Shown here: positions 13,696 through 21,331 of the stretch, one piece after another
Numbering within the stretch: position 1 is the stretch's first letter
How the letters are laid out: each line of letters opens with the position of its first letter
NCBI GenBank assembly: GCA_946482045.1
Contig: CAMLPZ010000035.1
Span: 1 to 21,358 of the forward strand
Direction: 5' to 3'
Length of the DNA stretch: 21,358 bases
DNA from: an uncultured Asticcacaulis sp.
GTDB lineage: Bacteria > Pseudomonadota > Alphaproteobacteria > Caulobacterales > Caulobacteraceae
Program-made: the position numbers and the translations under genes
Notes under the pieces: model-generated
What the model was told of the DNA's origin: nothing
The model's database searches: none
What the model saw: the letters and a program-made list of their open reading frames with translations, nothing else

Positions 13696-15159
13696 TTACC
13701 CAGCTTCCTTGACCAGACCTTCCAGACCGCAGTCACGGACTTTCCGGTACAGAGTCGAACGACCGATACCAAGACGGCGCGCCACTTCGGACATATGGCC
13801 AGCATAGACGCTGATGGCGTGCTCGATCAGGTCGCGCTCGATGTCTTCCAGTTTACGCAGGTGGCCGGCCTCGTCGAGAATGCGCACCGGAGCGTCATGC
13901 AGGGCGTTGACCTCTTCGATCTGCTCGCGAACACTCTGGGCCAGGCTGATTGTAGCCGCCGGCATCGGCGCAGGCGCCGGCATGTTGACGCCGCTGATGG
14001 CTGGGAAGTCGTAGGCCTGTAAGTGCGGGCTGTCTGCCAGGACGATGGCGCGATAGATGGTATTTTCGAGCTGGCGGACATTGCCCGGCCATTCGTAGGC
14101 GCACAGCATCTGCAAGGCCTCGGCCGACACGCCGCTGACGCGCTTGCCTTCTTCAACATTGAAGCGGCGGATAAAGTGTTCGATCAGGGCCGGGATGTCG
14201 TCGCGGCGCTCACGCAAGGAAGGCGCTTCGATCGGAAAGACGTTGAGGCGATAGAACAGGTCTTCGCGGAAAGCGCCAATCTTGACTTGGTCAGCCAGGT
14301 TGCGGTTGGTCGCCGAGATGATACGGACATCGACCTTGACCGGACGCTTGGAACCGACCGGATCGATCTCGCCTTCCTGAAGCGCGCGCAGCAGCTTGAC
14401 CTGCATGTCGAGCGGCAATTCCCCGACCTCGTCGAGAAACAGCGTGCCACCATTGGCTTCCTGAAACTTGCCGAGATGCTTGTCGGAAGCGCCGGTGAAC
14501 GAGCCCTTTTCGTGGCCGAACAGTATGGATTCCACCAGATTTTCCGGCAACGCGCCGCAGTTGACGGCGACGAAAGGTTTGCCGGAGCGCTCACTCGATC
14601 CCTGGATGGCGCGGGCGATCAGTTCCTTGCCGACGCCGCTTTCGCCGAGGATCAGCACGGGGATAGACGACTTGGCGGCGCGTTCACCCAGGCGGCGGAC
14701 AAGCGTCATGGCCTGAGAGGTGCCGATCAGGTCGTCGAACGAGGTGCGGTTAGTCGCGTGTTTCTTCAGACGCGTGACTTCGGCGGCCATGTCGCCCATC
14801 TGAAGCGCGTTGCGCACCGATACCAGAATGCGTTCCGGCGAGGCCGGCTTGATGAAGAAGTCTTGCGCGCCGGCCTGCATGGCCTTGACGACGGTATCGA
14901 TCCCGCCCGAGGCCGTCAGGACCACGACCGGCGTACGCAGCCCCGCGGCACGGATTTCCTTGAGTGTATCAATGCCCGACTGGCCCGGCATGACGAGGTC
15001 CAAGATGACGGCGTCGATGCCGGTGGTCGTCGTCAGGCGATCATAGGCCTGCGCGCCGTTCTCGGCGTGCAGGACGGCGAAGCCTTCGCGCTCCAGCACA
15101 GCCTGAATCAGGCGGCGTTGCGTGGGATCGTCGTCACAGATCAGGATCGTCTTGGCCAT
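13696..15159 (-). CDS. tacA: NtrC-family sigma-54 activator, probable TacA
   Basis: A 487-residue response regulator that activates sigma-54 promoters. The receiver domain has the acidic pocket D9-D10-D11, phospho-acceptor Asp54 (VILDLVMPG) and Lys104. The AAA+ domain has Walker A GESGVGKE (172-179), the sigma-54 contact loop GSFTGA (219-224; Ser replaces the usual Ala) and Walker B LFLDEVGEL. A Fis-type helix-turn-helix ends the protein (G-H-M-S-E-V-A-R-R-L-G-I-G-R-S-T-L-Y-R-K). In Caulobacter, TacA is phosphorylated by the ShkA-ShpA relay and turns on staR and stalk genes. Length, Asp54, the C-terminal Ala-Gly recalled as the ClpXP degron, and nearness to gapR all favour TacA over FlbD or NtrC. 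Orthology would need a tree. Confidence 0.8.
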   Translation of the reverse strand: MAKTILICDDDPTQRRLIQAVLEREGFAVLHAENGAQAYDRLTTTTGIDAVILDLVMPGQSGIDTLKEIRAAGLRTPVVVLTASGGIDTVVKAMQAGAQDFFIKPASPERILVSVRNALQMGDMAAEVTRLKKHATNRTSFDDLIGTSQAMTLVRRLGERAAKSSIPVLILGESGVGKELIARAIQGSSERSGKPFVAVNCGALPENLVESILFGHEKGSFTGASDKHLGKFQEANGGTLFLDEVGELPLDMQVKLLRALQEGEIDPVGSKRPVKVDVRIISATNRNLADQVKIGAFREDLFYRLNVFPIEAPSLRERRDDIPALIEHFIRRFNVEEGKRVSGVSAEALQMLCAYEWPGNVRQLENTIYRAIVLADSPHLQAYDFPAISGVNMPAPAPMPAATISLAQSVREQIEEVNALHDAPVRILDEAGHLRKLEDIERDLIEHAISVYAGHMSEVARRLGIGRSTLYRKVRDCGLEGLVKEAG

Positions 15160-15271
15160 GTCATACCATCTCTATATCGGACACCGTCGTTCTGACGGCG
15201 CGGTTTATTTTGAGACAGTCTTAGCCGAACGGCATAAAAATCAGGTTTAGACACAAGGTTAATGTGTCATA

Positions 15272-15315
15272 CACGGACTGGGCACGGACTGGGCACGGAC
15301 TGGACAGGGACTGCG
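15272..15315. repeat. Tandem 11-base repeat
   Basis: CACGGACTGGG is repeated at 15272-15282, 15283-15293 and 15294-15304 (last base A), followed by a decayed copy, CAGGGACTGCG (15305-15315). It lies in the leader region between the divergent regulator and peptidase genes. Eleven is not a multiple of three, which argues against the longer peptidase frame starting at 15264. Confidence 0.85.
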
Positions 15316-15434
15316 CCGGCACAGCTTATCCCCACCTAATTCAATCTGTCCGCAGTTGTGGACCATTCCAGAATTCGGCTCGATTTTTTGCGGGCACGTG
15401 CTTATGTGCCTGCATATATCCACGAGATTTTATC

Positions 15435-17231
15435 ATGACTCAGTTGCCCGTCGATACCGCCACCGGCTTGCCGGTCTGGGACCTGTCCGATCTTTACAGC
15501 GGCCCGGATGATCCCGGCATCGACGCGGACCTCAAGGCCGGCGCTGGCTTCGTCAAGGACTTGGCCAAGCTTCAGGGACAGTTCCTGGCGGCGCGCGGCA
15601 ATGCGGAACGCCTGGGTCTGCTGATCGATCAGGCGGCGTCTCTTTACGAGAAAGCCATGGACCAGATGGGTGGGGCGTTGGCCTATGCCACTTTGGCATC
15701 AACCATTGATCGCGAGAGCACGCGCGTCGCCACGCTTGAATCCGACCTTAGGACACAGGCCGCGATGATTTCGGCCGACAGCCTGTTCCTCAGTCTCGAA
15801 CTGAACCAGCTCGAAGACTGGGAAATCGAGAATGCACTGAAGATGGTAGAGAAGGCTCAGCGCTGGCGCCCGTGGCTGCGCCGCATACGGGCTTCAAGAC
15901 CGCACGAACTGTCGGCCGAACTGGAACGACTGATGCTGGAGCGCATGCCGGCGGTTGGCCAGTGGACGCGTCTGTTCGATGAGACCCTGACCCGCCTGCG
16001 CGCCAAGGTCGGTAAGGACAGCCTGACGCTCAACGACGCCCTCACCCGCCTGTCGGCGCCGGAGCCTTCGGTCCGCAAGGCGGCAGCCCTGGGCCTGACC
16101 GAGGCGCTGAAGGAAAACGCGCCTGTCCTAGCGCTATGTCTCAATACCCTCGCCTTTGAAAAGCAGGTCGAGGACCGCTGGCGCAAGTACGATACCCCGG
16201 CCGCTTCGCGCCACCTAGCCAACGAGGTCGATAAGGACGCGGTCGACGCTATGGCCGATGCGGTGTCGGAGGCGTATTCCGGCCTGTCGCATCGCTACTA
16301 TGCGCTGAAGGCCAAAATCATGGGCCGCAAGCAACTCGACTTCTGGGACCGCAATGCCCCGCTCACCCAGGACGTCCAGAAGCGCTACGGCTGGGACGAG
16401 GCCAAGTCCATCGTGCTCGATTCCTTCGCCCAGATGGGGCCGGAGTTCGAAGAGCGCGCACGTGTCTTTTTCGATAAGCCTTGGATCGACGCAGCACCGC
16501 GTCAGGGCAAGTCCTCGGGCGCCTATGCCCATCCGGTGACGGCAAACCGTCACCCGTACGTCATGCTGAACTTCACCGGCGACCGCCGCGAAGTCCTCAC
16601 CCTGGCGCATGAACTGGGCCATGCCGTCCACCAGACCCTGTGCCAGCCCCTGGGTTCGATCCTGGCCGACACGCCCCTGACTCTTGCCGAAACCGCGTCA
16701 ATCTTTGCCGAAGGGCTGGTCTTCGAACACCTGGTTGCCGACGCCAGCAAGGACGACAAGAAGGCGCTTTTGGCCGGCAAGATCGAGGATGGCCTGAACT
16801 CGGTCATCCGCCAGATCGCCTTCCATCGTTTCGAAGAGCGTTTCCACAATGCCCGTCAGGCTGGTGAAGTCGCCATACCCGAAATCAACGCCATGTGGCT
16901 CGACGTCATGGGCGAGTCGCTCGGCCCCGCGATCAAGCTCAACGAGGGCTATGAATACTGGTGGGCCTATATCTCCCACTTTGTCCACGCGCCGTTCTAC
17001 GTCTACGCCTACAGCTTCGGCGACCTGCTGGTATCTGCCCTTATGGAGAAACGCCGCGAGGATCCGGCGGCCTTCACGCCGCTGTACCGCACGCTTCTGG
17101 CCGGCGGCGGCACGAAGACCTATACCGAAGCGCTTGCACCATTCGGCATGAATCCGCGCGACAAGAGCTTCTGGAAGATGGGCGTGTCGCGGCTGGAAGG
17201 CCTTATCGACGGCTTTGAAGCCATTCTATAA
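15435..17231 (+). CDS. pepF: M3-family oligoendopeptidase F
   Basis: A cytoplasmic zinc metallopeptidase that cuts short peptides. The 598-residue protein has the typical PepF build. A helical N-terminal region (about 1-200) starts at the family motif W-D-L-S-D-L-Y. The catalytic domain has the zinc site H392-E-L-G-H396 in LAHELGHAVHQ and a downstream glutamate helix (L-A-E-T-A-S-I-F-A-E). The C-terminal E-G-Y-E-Y-W-W and Y-V-Y-A-Y-S-F-G segments line the substrate channel. The ATG at 15435 is preferred over the frame opening at 15264: the 57 extra residues are rich in Cys and Arg, are partly encoded by the tandem repeat, and have no family match. The ribosome binding site is weak. It is the first gene of a plus-strand run and is divergent from the regulator gene. 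Confidence 0.93.
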   Translation: MTQLPVDTATGLPVWDLSDLYSGPDDPGIDADLKAGAGFVKDLAKLQGQFLAARGNAERLGLLIDQAASLYEKAMDQMGGALAYATLASTIDRESTRVATLESDLRTQAAMISADSLFLSLELNQLEDWEIENALKMVEKAQRWRPWLRRIRASRPHELSAELERLMLERMPAVGQWTRLFDETLTRLRAKVGKDSLTLNDALTRLSAPEPSVRKAAALGLTEALKENAPVLALCLNTLAFEKQVEDRWRKYDTPAASRHLANEVDKDAVDAMADAVSEAYSGLSHRYYALKAKIMGRKQLDFWDRNAPLTQDVQKRYGWDEAKSIVLDSFAQMGPEFEERARVFFDKPWIDAAPRQGKSSGAYAHPVTANRHPYVMLNFTGDRREVLTLAHELGHAVHQTLCQPLGSILADTPLTLAETASIFAEGLVFEHLVADASKDDKKALLAGKIEDGLNSVIRQIAFHRFEERFHNARQAGEVAIPEINAMWLDVMGESLGPAIKLNEGYEYWWAYISHFVHAPFYVYAYSFGDLLVSALMEKRREDPAAFTPLYRTLLAGGGTKTYTEALAPFGMNPRDKSFWKMGVSRLEGLIDGFEAIL

Positions 17232-17245
17232 CCTTTTTGTTTGGC

Positions 17246-17309
17246 GCGATGTTTAAGCGGAAACGGAGTTCGGCGTAGCCAAAACCGCCTACACTTTTCC
17301 GCACATCGC
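17246..17309. repeat. 64-base extended stem-loop between pepF and the oxidase subunit gene
   Basis: Nested arms: GCGATG (17246-17251) with CATCGC (17304-17309); GCGGAAA (17257-17263) with TTTCCGC (17296-17302); then AGT/ACT and GGCG/CGCC further in. About 20 pairs can form. No U-tract follows on the plus strand, so it is not an ordinary terminator. It may be a dispersed extragenic palindrome or an RNA processing site. Confidence 0.65.
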
Positions 17310-17401
17310 TTGGCTGAGGTTGACCGGGGCTTCACCCTTTTGTAAGAGCGAACACAATACTGTTTCGCAGATGCGTTCTGCACCGATTTAGGACTGTGCC
17401 A

Positions 17402-17650
17402 ATGGCTGACCACCACGATCATCACAACGACTATGTCCACGGCGAAATGGACATCTCGCAGCACAAGCACAGCTATGAACTGTTCGCCGACCTGACCAAG
17501 TGGGGCAGCCTGCATCTGGCCGTCGTCCTGGTCTTCCTGGTTGTCCTGACCTGCATCCCCGGCGCCGGCTTTATCCCGGCTGCCATTTCGGCCGTCGTCG
17601 TCGGCGTGCTCGGCTTCATCCTGCTCAAGAAGAAGCCGGACAGCCACTAA
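17402..17650 (+). CDS. aa3-type cytochrome c oxidase subunit IV peptide
   Basis: An 82-residue membrane peptide, the small subunit found with alphaproteobacterial aa3 oxidases. The His/Asp-rich N-terminus (MADHHDHHNDYVHGEMD) is followed by the family's E-M-D-I-S-x-H-x-x-(S/T)-Y motif. One or two hydrophobic segments follow (about 35-53 and 56-74), and a basic end, KKKPDSH. The ATG at 17402 is chosen over GTG 17396 because of AGGA upstream and the standard MADHHDH start. Its role in the oxidase is structural and not essential in the systems I know of. It sits between pepF and the transhydrogenase genes and ends in its own terminator. The main oxidase subunits are not in the window. Confidence 0.88.
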   Translation: MADHHDHHNDYVHGEMDISQHKHSYELFADLTKWGSLHLAVVLVFLVVLTCIPGAGFIPAAISAVVVGVLGFILLKKKPDSH

Positions 17651-17681
17651 ACGGCCACCTCCCTTTATCAAGTCTGACTGA

Positions 17682-17716
17682 GGCGTGACGCGCGAATCAT
17701 CGTGCGTGCGCCTTTT
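17682..17716 (+). terminator. Intrinsic terminator of the oxidase subunit IV gene
   Basis: Arms GGCG...ACGCGCG and CGTGCGT...CGCC give about eleven pairs with small bulges and an AATCAT loop, followed by TTTTG. It starts 31 bases after the stop codon and separates this gene from the pnt operon. Confidence 0.75.
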
Positions 17717-17963
17717 GTCATTTGTCCGGACGTATCACACATCGTCGTGCGCGCTTCGACATCGTTCGCGATAAACACCTTGCCGTGCTTGCCTTTGCGG
17801 CGTCCAAAATATCCTGACATCCGGGAAAAAGTGGTAAAGTGACTTCCCGGCTTTACTTGCCAGCCAATTCCTCATAACACACCATTGATAATAAACGACG
17901 ACACCAATGTCGTTGCGGATGCAATTAGACGTCTGCCGAAGCCATAGTCAGAGGGATAACAAC
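17717..17963 (+). other. Leader region of the pnt operon with alternative stems
   Basis: No credible gene lies here. CCGGGAA (17821-17827) pairs perfectly with TTCCCGG (17844-17850), while GTAAAG (17834-17839) pairs with CTTTAC (17851-17856). The two stems interlock and cannot easily coexist. CGACA/TGTCG (17899-17912) forms a third small hairpin nearer the start. I could not place a confident -35/-10 pair. The ribosome binding site GAGGGA (17951-17956) belongs to the TTG start at 17964. Confidence 0.5.
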
Positions 17964-19097
17964 TTGGCTGTCACTATCGCGGTACTGAAAGAGACCCACG
18001 CCAATGAAGCACGGGTCGCGGCAACCCCGGAAACGGTCAAGAAATGGACCGGCGCTGGACTTGCCGTTACAATCGAAACCGGCGCAGGATTAGGCGCATC
18101 TATTACGGATGACGCCTATACGGCCGCCGGCGCCACACTTTCCGCCAGCGCCATCGAGGCTGCCGGCAAGGGCGATATCGTCCTGAAAGTGCGCAATCCT
18201 TCGGCCGCTGAGATCGCGGCGCTGAAACCGGGCGCCACGGTTATCGCGCTTCTCGATGCCCACCGCGAAAAAGACACGTTGAAAGCCCTGGCCGCCAAGG
18301 GCGCCACCGCCTACGCCATGGAATTCGTCCCGCGCATCACCAGAGCGCAAGTCATGGACGCCCTGTCATCGCAGGCCAACCTGGCCGGCTACCGCGCCGT
18401 CATTGAAGCCGCTTCTGCCTACGGCAAGGCCTTCCCGATGATGATGACCGCGGCCGGCACCGTTGCGCCTGCCAAGGCCTTCATCATGGGCGTGGGCGTC
18501 GCCGGCCTCCAGGCCATCGCGACTGCGCGTCGTCTGGGGGCGGTCGTCACCGCCACCGACGTCCGCCCCGCGACCAAGGAACAGGTCGAATCCTTAGGCG
18601 GCAAGTTCCTGGCCGTCGAGGACGAAGAGTTCAAGAACGCCCAGACCGCCGGCGGCTACGCCAAGGAAATGTCCGCGGAATACAAGGCTAAGCAGGCGGC
18701 GCTGGTGTCCTCGCACATCGCCAAGCAGGACATCGTCATCACCACCGCCCTGATCCCCGGCCGCGCCGCGCCGATCCTGGTCACCAAGGAACAAGTCGCC
18801 AGCATGAAGCCGGGCTCGGTGCTGATCGACCTGGCCGCGCCGCAGGGCGGCAATGTCGAAGGCTGCGTCGCCGATGAGGTCGTCGACGTCAACGGCGTCA
18901 AGATCATCGGTTTTTCGAACATCGTCACGCGCATCGCCACGGACGCATCGGCGCTCTACGCCAAAAACCTTCAGGCCTTTGTCGGCCTGCTGGTCAACAA
19001 GGAAGGCGCATTGGCCCCCGACTTGGAAGACGAGATCCTGAAGGGATCTCTGGTCACCAGTGGCGGCGCGATCGTCCATCCGTCTTTGCAGGGCTAG
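17964..19097 (+). CDS. pntAA: NAD(P) transhydrogenase subunit alpha part 1
   Basis: The soluble NAD(H)-binding domain I of proton-translocating transhydrogenase, which passes hydride from NADH to NADP+ using the proton gradient. The 377-residue protein starts MAVTIAVLKETHANEARVAA, the standard family start, if TTG at 17964 is the initiation codon. GAGGGA lies 7 bases before it. The ATG at 17907 would add 19 unrelated residues and has no ribosome binding site. The nucleotide-binding motif G-V-G-V-A-G-L-Q-A lies near residue 177, followed by A-T-D-V-R-P-A; R-V-A-A-T-P-E at 16-22 and the D-L-A-A-P-Q-G-G-N motif are also present. It is the first gene of pntAA-pntAB-pntB; the separate alpha-1 and alpha-2 genes are the alphaproteobacterial arrangement. 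Confidence 0.95.
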   Translation: MAVTIAVLKETHANEARVAATPETVKKWTGAGLAVTIETGAGLGASITDDAYTAAGATLSASAIEAAGKGDIVLKVRNPSAAEIAALKPGATVIALLDAHREKDTLKALAAKGATAYAMEFVPRITRAQVMDALSSQANLAGYRAVIEAASAYGKAFPMMMTAAGTVAPAKAFIMGVGVAGLQAIATARRLGAVVTATDVRPATKEQVESLGGKFLAVEDEEFKNAQTAGGYAKEMSAEYKAKQAALVSSHIAKQDIVITTALIPGRAAPILVTKEQVASMKPGSVLIDLAAPQGGNVEGCVADEVVDVNGVKIIGFSNIVTRIATDASALYAKNLQAFVGLLVNKEGALAPDLEDEILKGSLVTSGGAIVHPSLQG

Positions 19098-19107
19098 GGA
19101 GAGTACA

Positions 19108-19443
19108 ATGGAAGTCATCTATCACCTGGCCATCTTCGTCCTGGCCATCTTCGTCGGCTACTACGTCGTGTGGAGCGTCACACCCGCCCTGCACACGCCG
19201 CTCATGGCTGTGACCAACGCCATCTCCTCCGTCATCATCGTTGGCGCGCTGATCGCCGCCGCAGCCAGCGTCACCGGCATGAACGGCGGCGCGGGTGCCT
19301 GGGTCGCCAAGGGCGCGGGCGGCATCGCTTCGGCGCTTGCTGCCGTTAACATCTTTGGTGGCTTCATGGTCACGCGCCGGATGCTGGCCATGTACAAGAA
19401 AAAAGAAAAGCCTGCTGCAAAGGCCGAAGGGGGTAAGCACTAA
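19108..19443 (+). CDS. pntAB: NAD(P) transhydrogenase subunit alpha part 2
   Basis: The membrane part of the alpha subunit, contributing three or four helices to the proton channel (domain II). The 111-residue protein has hydrophobic segments at about 4-24, 32-53 and 66-86 and a basic Lys/Ala-rich end. The conserved (S/T)-P-A-L-H-T-P-L-M motif is at about 24-32, and the G-G-F-M-V-T-R-R-M-L motif precedes the tail. The ATG at 19108 has AGGGAGAG upstream and gives the standard start; the longer frame overlaps pntAA. It lies 10 bases after pntAA, and its stop shares one base with the start of pntB (TAATG), so the three subunits are made together. Confidence 0.95.
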   Translation: MEVIYHLAIFVLAIFVGYYVVWSVTPALHTPLMAVTNAISSVIIVGALIAAAASVTGMNGGAGAWVAKGAGGIASALAAVNIFGGFMVTRRMLAMYKKKEKPAAKAEGGKH

Positions 19444-20864
19444 TGGAACAACTCACCACCCTCGCCTATCTCGTTTCGGGCGTCCTGTTTATCCTGGCGT
19501 TGCGCGGCCTGTCCTCGCCTGAGACCTCGCGTCAGGGCAATCTATATGGCATGGTCGGCATGGCCATCGCCGTTGGCGTGACGATCTTCCACCTGATGAG
19601 CGCAGGCTCGCTGGATGCGACGACTATCGTCATCATCCTGGCGGGCATCGCGGTCGGCGGCATCGCCGGTACGGTCATCGCACAAAAGGTCTCCATGACC
19701 TCGATGCCGCAACTGGTCGCCGCCTTCCACAGTCTGGTCGGCATGGCCGCGTGCATGGTCGCCATCGGCGCCCTCTATGCCCCGCGCGCCTTCGGCATCG
19801 ACAATGGCCTGGACGGTATTCACACCCAGTCGATCATCGAACTGGCTTTAGGCTGCGCCATCGGCGCCATCACCTTTACCGGCTCGGTCATCGCGTTTGC
19901 CAAGCTGAACGGCAATATGTCGGGCGCACCGATCATCCTGCCGGCGCGCCACCTGCTCAATATCGCCCTCGGTGCGGCCATTATCGGCTTGATCGTCTAC
20001 ATGGTCGTCAACCACGGCACGCCCGACACACAGTGGGCCTTCTGGGGTATCTTCGCCCTGTCGCTGGTCCTCGGCATCACCCTGATCATCCCGATCGGCG
20101 GCGCCGACATGCCGGTCGTCGTCTCGATGCTCAACTCCTATTCGGGCTGGGCCGCTGCGGCGCTGGGCTTCACGCTCGAAAACATCGCCCTGATTATCAC
20201 GGGCGCGCTGGTCGGTTCAAGCGGCGCCATCCTCAGCTACATCATGTGCAAGGGCATGAACCGCAGCTTCATCAGCGTCATCCTCGGCGGCTTCGGTGGC
20301 GACACAGCCGCCGCCGCTGCGGGTGGCAAGGTCGAAACGCGCCCCGTAAAGCAGGGCTCAGCTGACGACGCCGCCTTCATTATGAAGAACGCGTCCAAGG
20401 TCATCATCGTTCCGGGTTACGGCATGGCCGTCGCCCAGGCCCAGCACGCCCTGCGCGAAATGGCCGACAAGCTTAAGGAAGAAGGCGTCGAGGTGAAGTA
20501 CGCCATTCACCCGGTCGCCGGCCGCATGCCTGGCCACATGAACGTTCTGCTGGCCGAAGCCAATGTCCCCTACGATGAGGTCTTCGAATTGGAAGACATC
20601 AACTCGGAGTTCGCCACGGCCGACGTCGCCTTCGTCATCGGCGCCAACGACGTCACCAACCCGGCGGCCAAGACCGACCCGACATCGGCCATCTACGGCA
20701 TGCCGATCCTGGACGTCGAAAAGGCCCAGACCGTTCTGTTCGTCAAGCGCGGCATGGCGGCAGGCTATGCCGGTGTCGAAAACGAACTGTTCTTCCGCGA
20801 CAACACCATGATGCTGTTCGCCGACGCCAAGAAAATGGTCGAAGGTATCGTCAAGGGGCTGTAG
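19443..20864 (+). CDS. pntB: NAD(P) transhydrogenase subunit beta
   Basis: Carries the rest of the membrane channel (about eight or nine helices, residues 1-270) and the NADP(H)-binding domain III (about 295-473). Domain III has the motif V-P-G-Y-G-M-A-V-A-Q-A-Q, then H-P-V-A-G-R-M-P-G-H-M-N-V-L-L-A-E, G-A-N-D-V-T-N-P-A, and the near-terminal K-R-G-M-A-A-G-Y-A-G-V-E-N loop that closes over NADP. The 473-residue length is normal for the family. The start overlaps the pntAB stop by one base, implying translational coupling. Together the three subunits supply NADPH in the cytoplasm at the expense of the proton gradient. Confidence 0.96.
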   Translation: MEQLTTLAYLVSGVLFILALRGLSSPETSRQGNLYGMVGMAIAVGVTIFHLMSAGSLDATTIVIILAGIAVGGIAGTVIAQKVSMTSMPQLVAAFHSLVGMAACMVAIGALYAPRAFGIDNGLDGIHTQSIIELALGCAIGAITFTGSVIAFAKLNGNMSGAPIILPARHLLNIALGAAIIGLIVYMVVNHGTPDTQWAFWGIFALSLVLGITLIIPIGGADMPVVVSMLNSYSGWAAAALGFTLENIALIITGALVGSSGAILSYIMCKGMNRSFISVILGGFGGDTAAAAAGGKVETRPVKQGSADDAAFIMKNASKVIIVPGYGMAVAQAQHALREMADKLKEEGVEVKYAIHPVAGRMPGHMNVLLAEANVPYDEVFELEDINSEFATADVAFVIGANDVTNPAAKTDPTSAIYGMPILDVEKAQTVLFVKRGMAAGYAGVENELFFRDNTMMLFADAKKMVEGIVKGL

Positions 20865-20873
20865 TCTCGCGGC

Positions 20874-21290
20874 ATGGCCGACCCCAAAACCCGACCCACA
20901 GATATCGACCCGCGCGCGTTTGTCGCCACAGACGCGCCGGAGCGGCATCGGGCGGATTCTCTGGTCCTTATCGATCTGCTGAGCGACATTACCGGTGAGC
21001 CTGCGGTTATGTGGGGCAGCGCCATCATCGGCTTTGGCAGCTACACCGTCAACGCAGGTAATAAACCGCAAACCTGGCCGCTGATCGGCTTTTCGCCGCG
21101 CAAGGGCGATATCACGCTCTATATCACGCCGGGATTCGATGATCTGGCGGAGCCTCTGTCGCGGCTGGGCAAGCATACGACCGCGCGCTCCTGCCTTTAT
21201 ATCAAGCGGCTGGCGGATATCGACCAGGATGTGCTGCGCGATATTCTGGCCTATGGCTACGCAACCACGAAGGCGCGCTATCCCGGCTGA
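20874..21290 (+). CDS. DUF1801 domain protein
   Basis: A 138-residue cytoplasmic protein of the YdhG-like DUF1801 family, function unknown. The family core is clear: M-W-G-S-A-I-I-G-F-G-S-Y, W-P-L-I-G-F-S-P-R-K, and I-T-L-Y-I, followed by L-G-K-H-T-T-A-R-S-C-L-Y-I-K-R-L at about 100-115. It starts 9 bases after pntB and so is probably read with the transhydrogenase operon, although no functional link is known to me. No strong Shine-Dalgarno is visible, which fits coupling to pntB translation. Confidence 0.85.
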   Translation: MADPKTRPTDIDPRAFVATDAPERHRADSLVLIDLLSDITGEPAVMWGSAIIGFGSYTVNAGNKPQTWPLIGFSPRKGDITLYITPGFDDLAEPLSRLGKHTTARSCLYIKRLADIDQDVLRDILAYGYATTKARYPG

Positions 21291-21296
21291 ACTTAT

Positions 21297-21331
21297 GGCT
21301 GGCTTACGCATTCATGCGTCATTCAGCCTTC
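21297..21331 (+). terminator. Possible terminator after the pnt operon
   Basis: Arms ACGCA (21306-21310) and TGCGT (21315-21319) around TTCA, with outer GGCT/AGCC. A poor T-rich tail (TTCATTT) follows. It lies right after the DUF1801 stop, where an end of transcription is expected, but the stem and tail are weak. Confidence 0.35.

Noticed and set aside
14023..15195. Plus-strand open frame of 390 codons opposite the sigma-54 activator
   Set aside because: Antisense shadow of a gene with every family motif; no ribosome binding site or recognisable domain.
15264..15434. N-terminal extension of the M3 peptidase
   Set aside because: Encoded partly by an 11-base tandem repeat, Cys/Arg-rich and unlike the family; the start at 15435 gives the normal N-terminus.
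17821..17856. H-type pseudoknot
   Set aside because: No linker is left to cross the seven-pair stem, so the two pairings are better seen as alternatives.
20358..21311. Minus-strand open frame of 317 codons opposite pntB and the DUF1801 gene
   Set aside because: Spans two real genes on the other strand and shows no domain.
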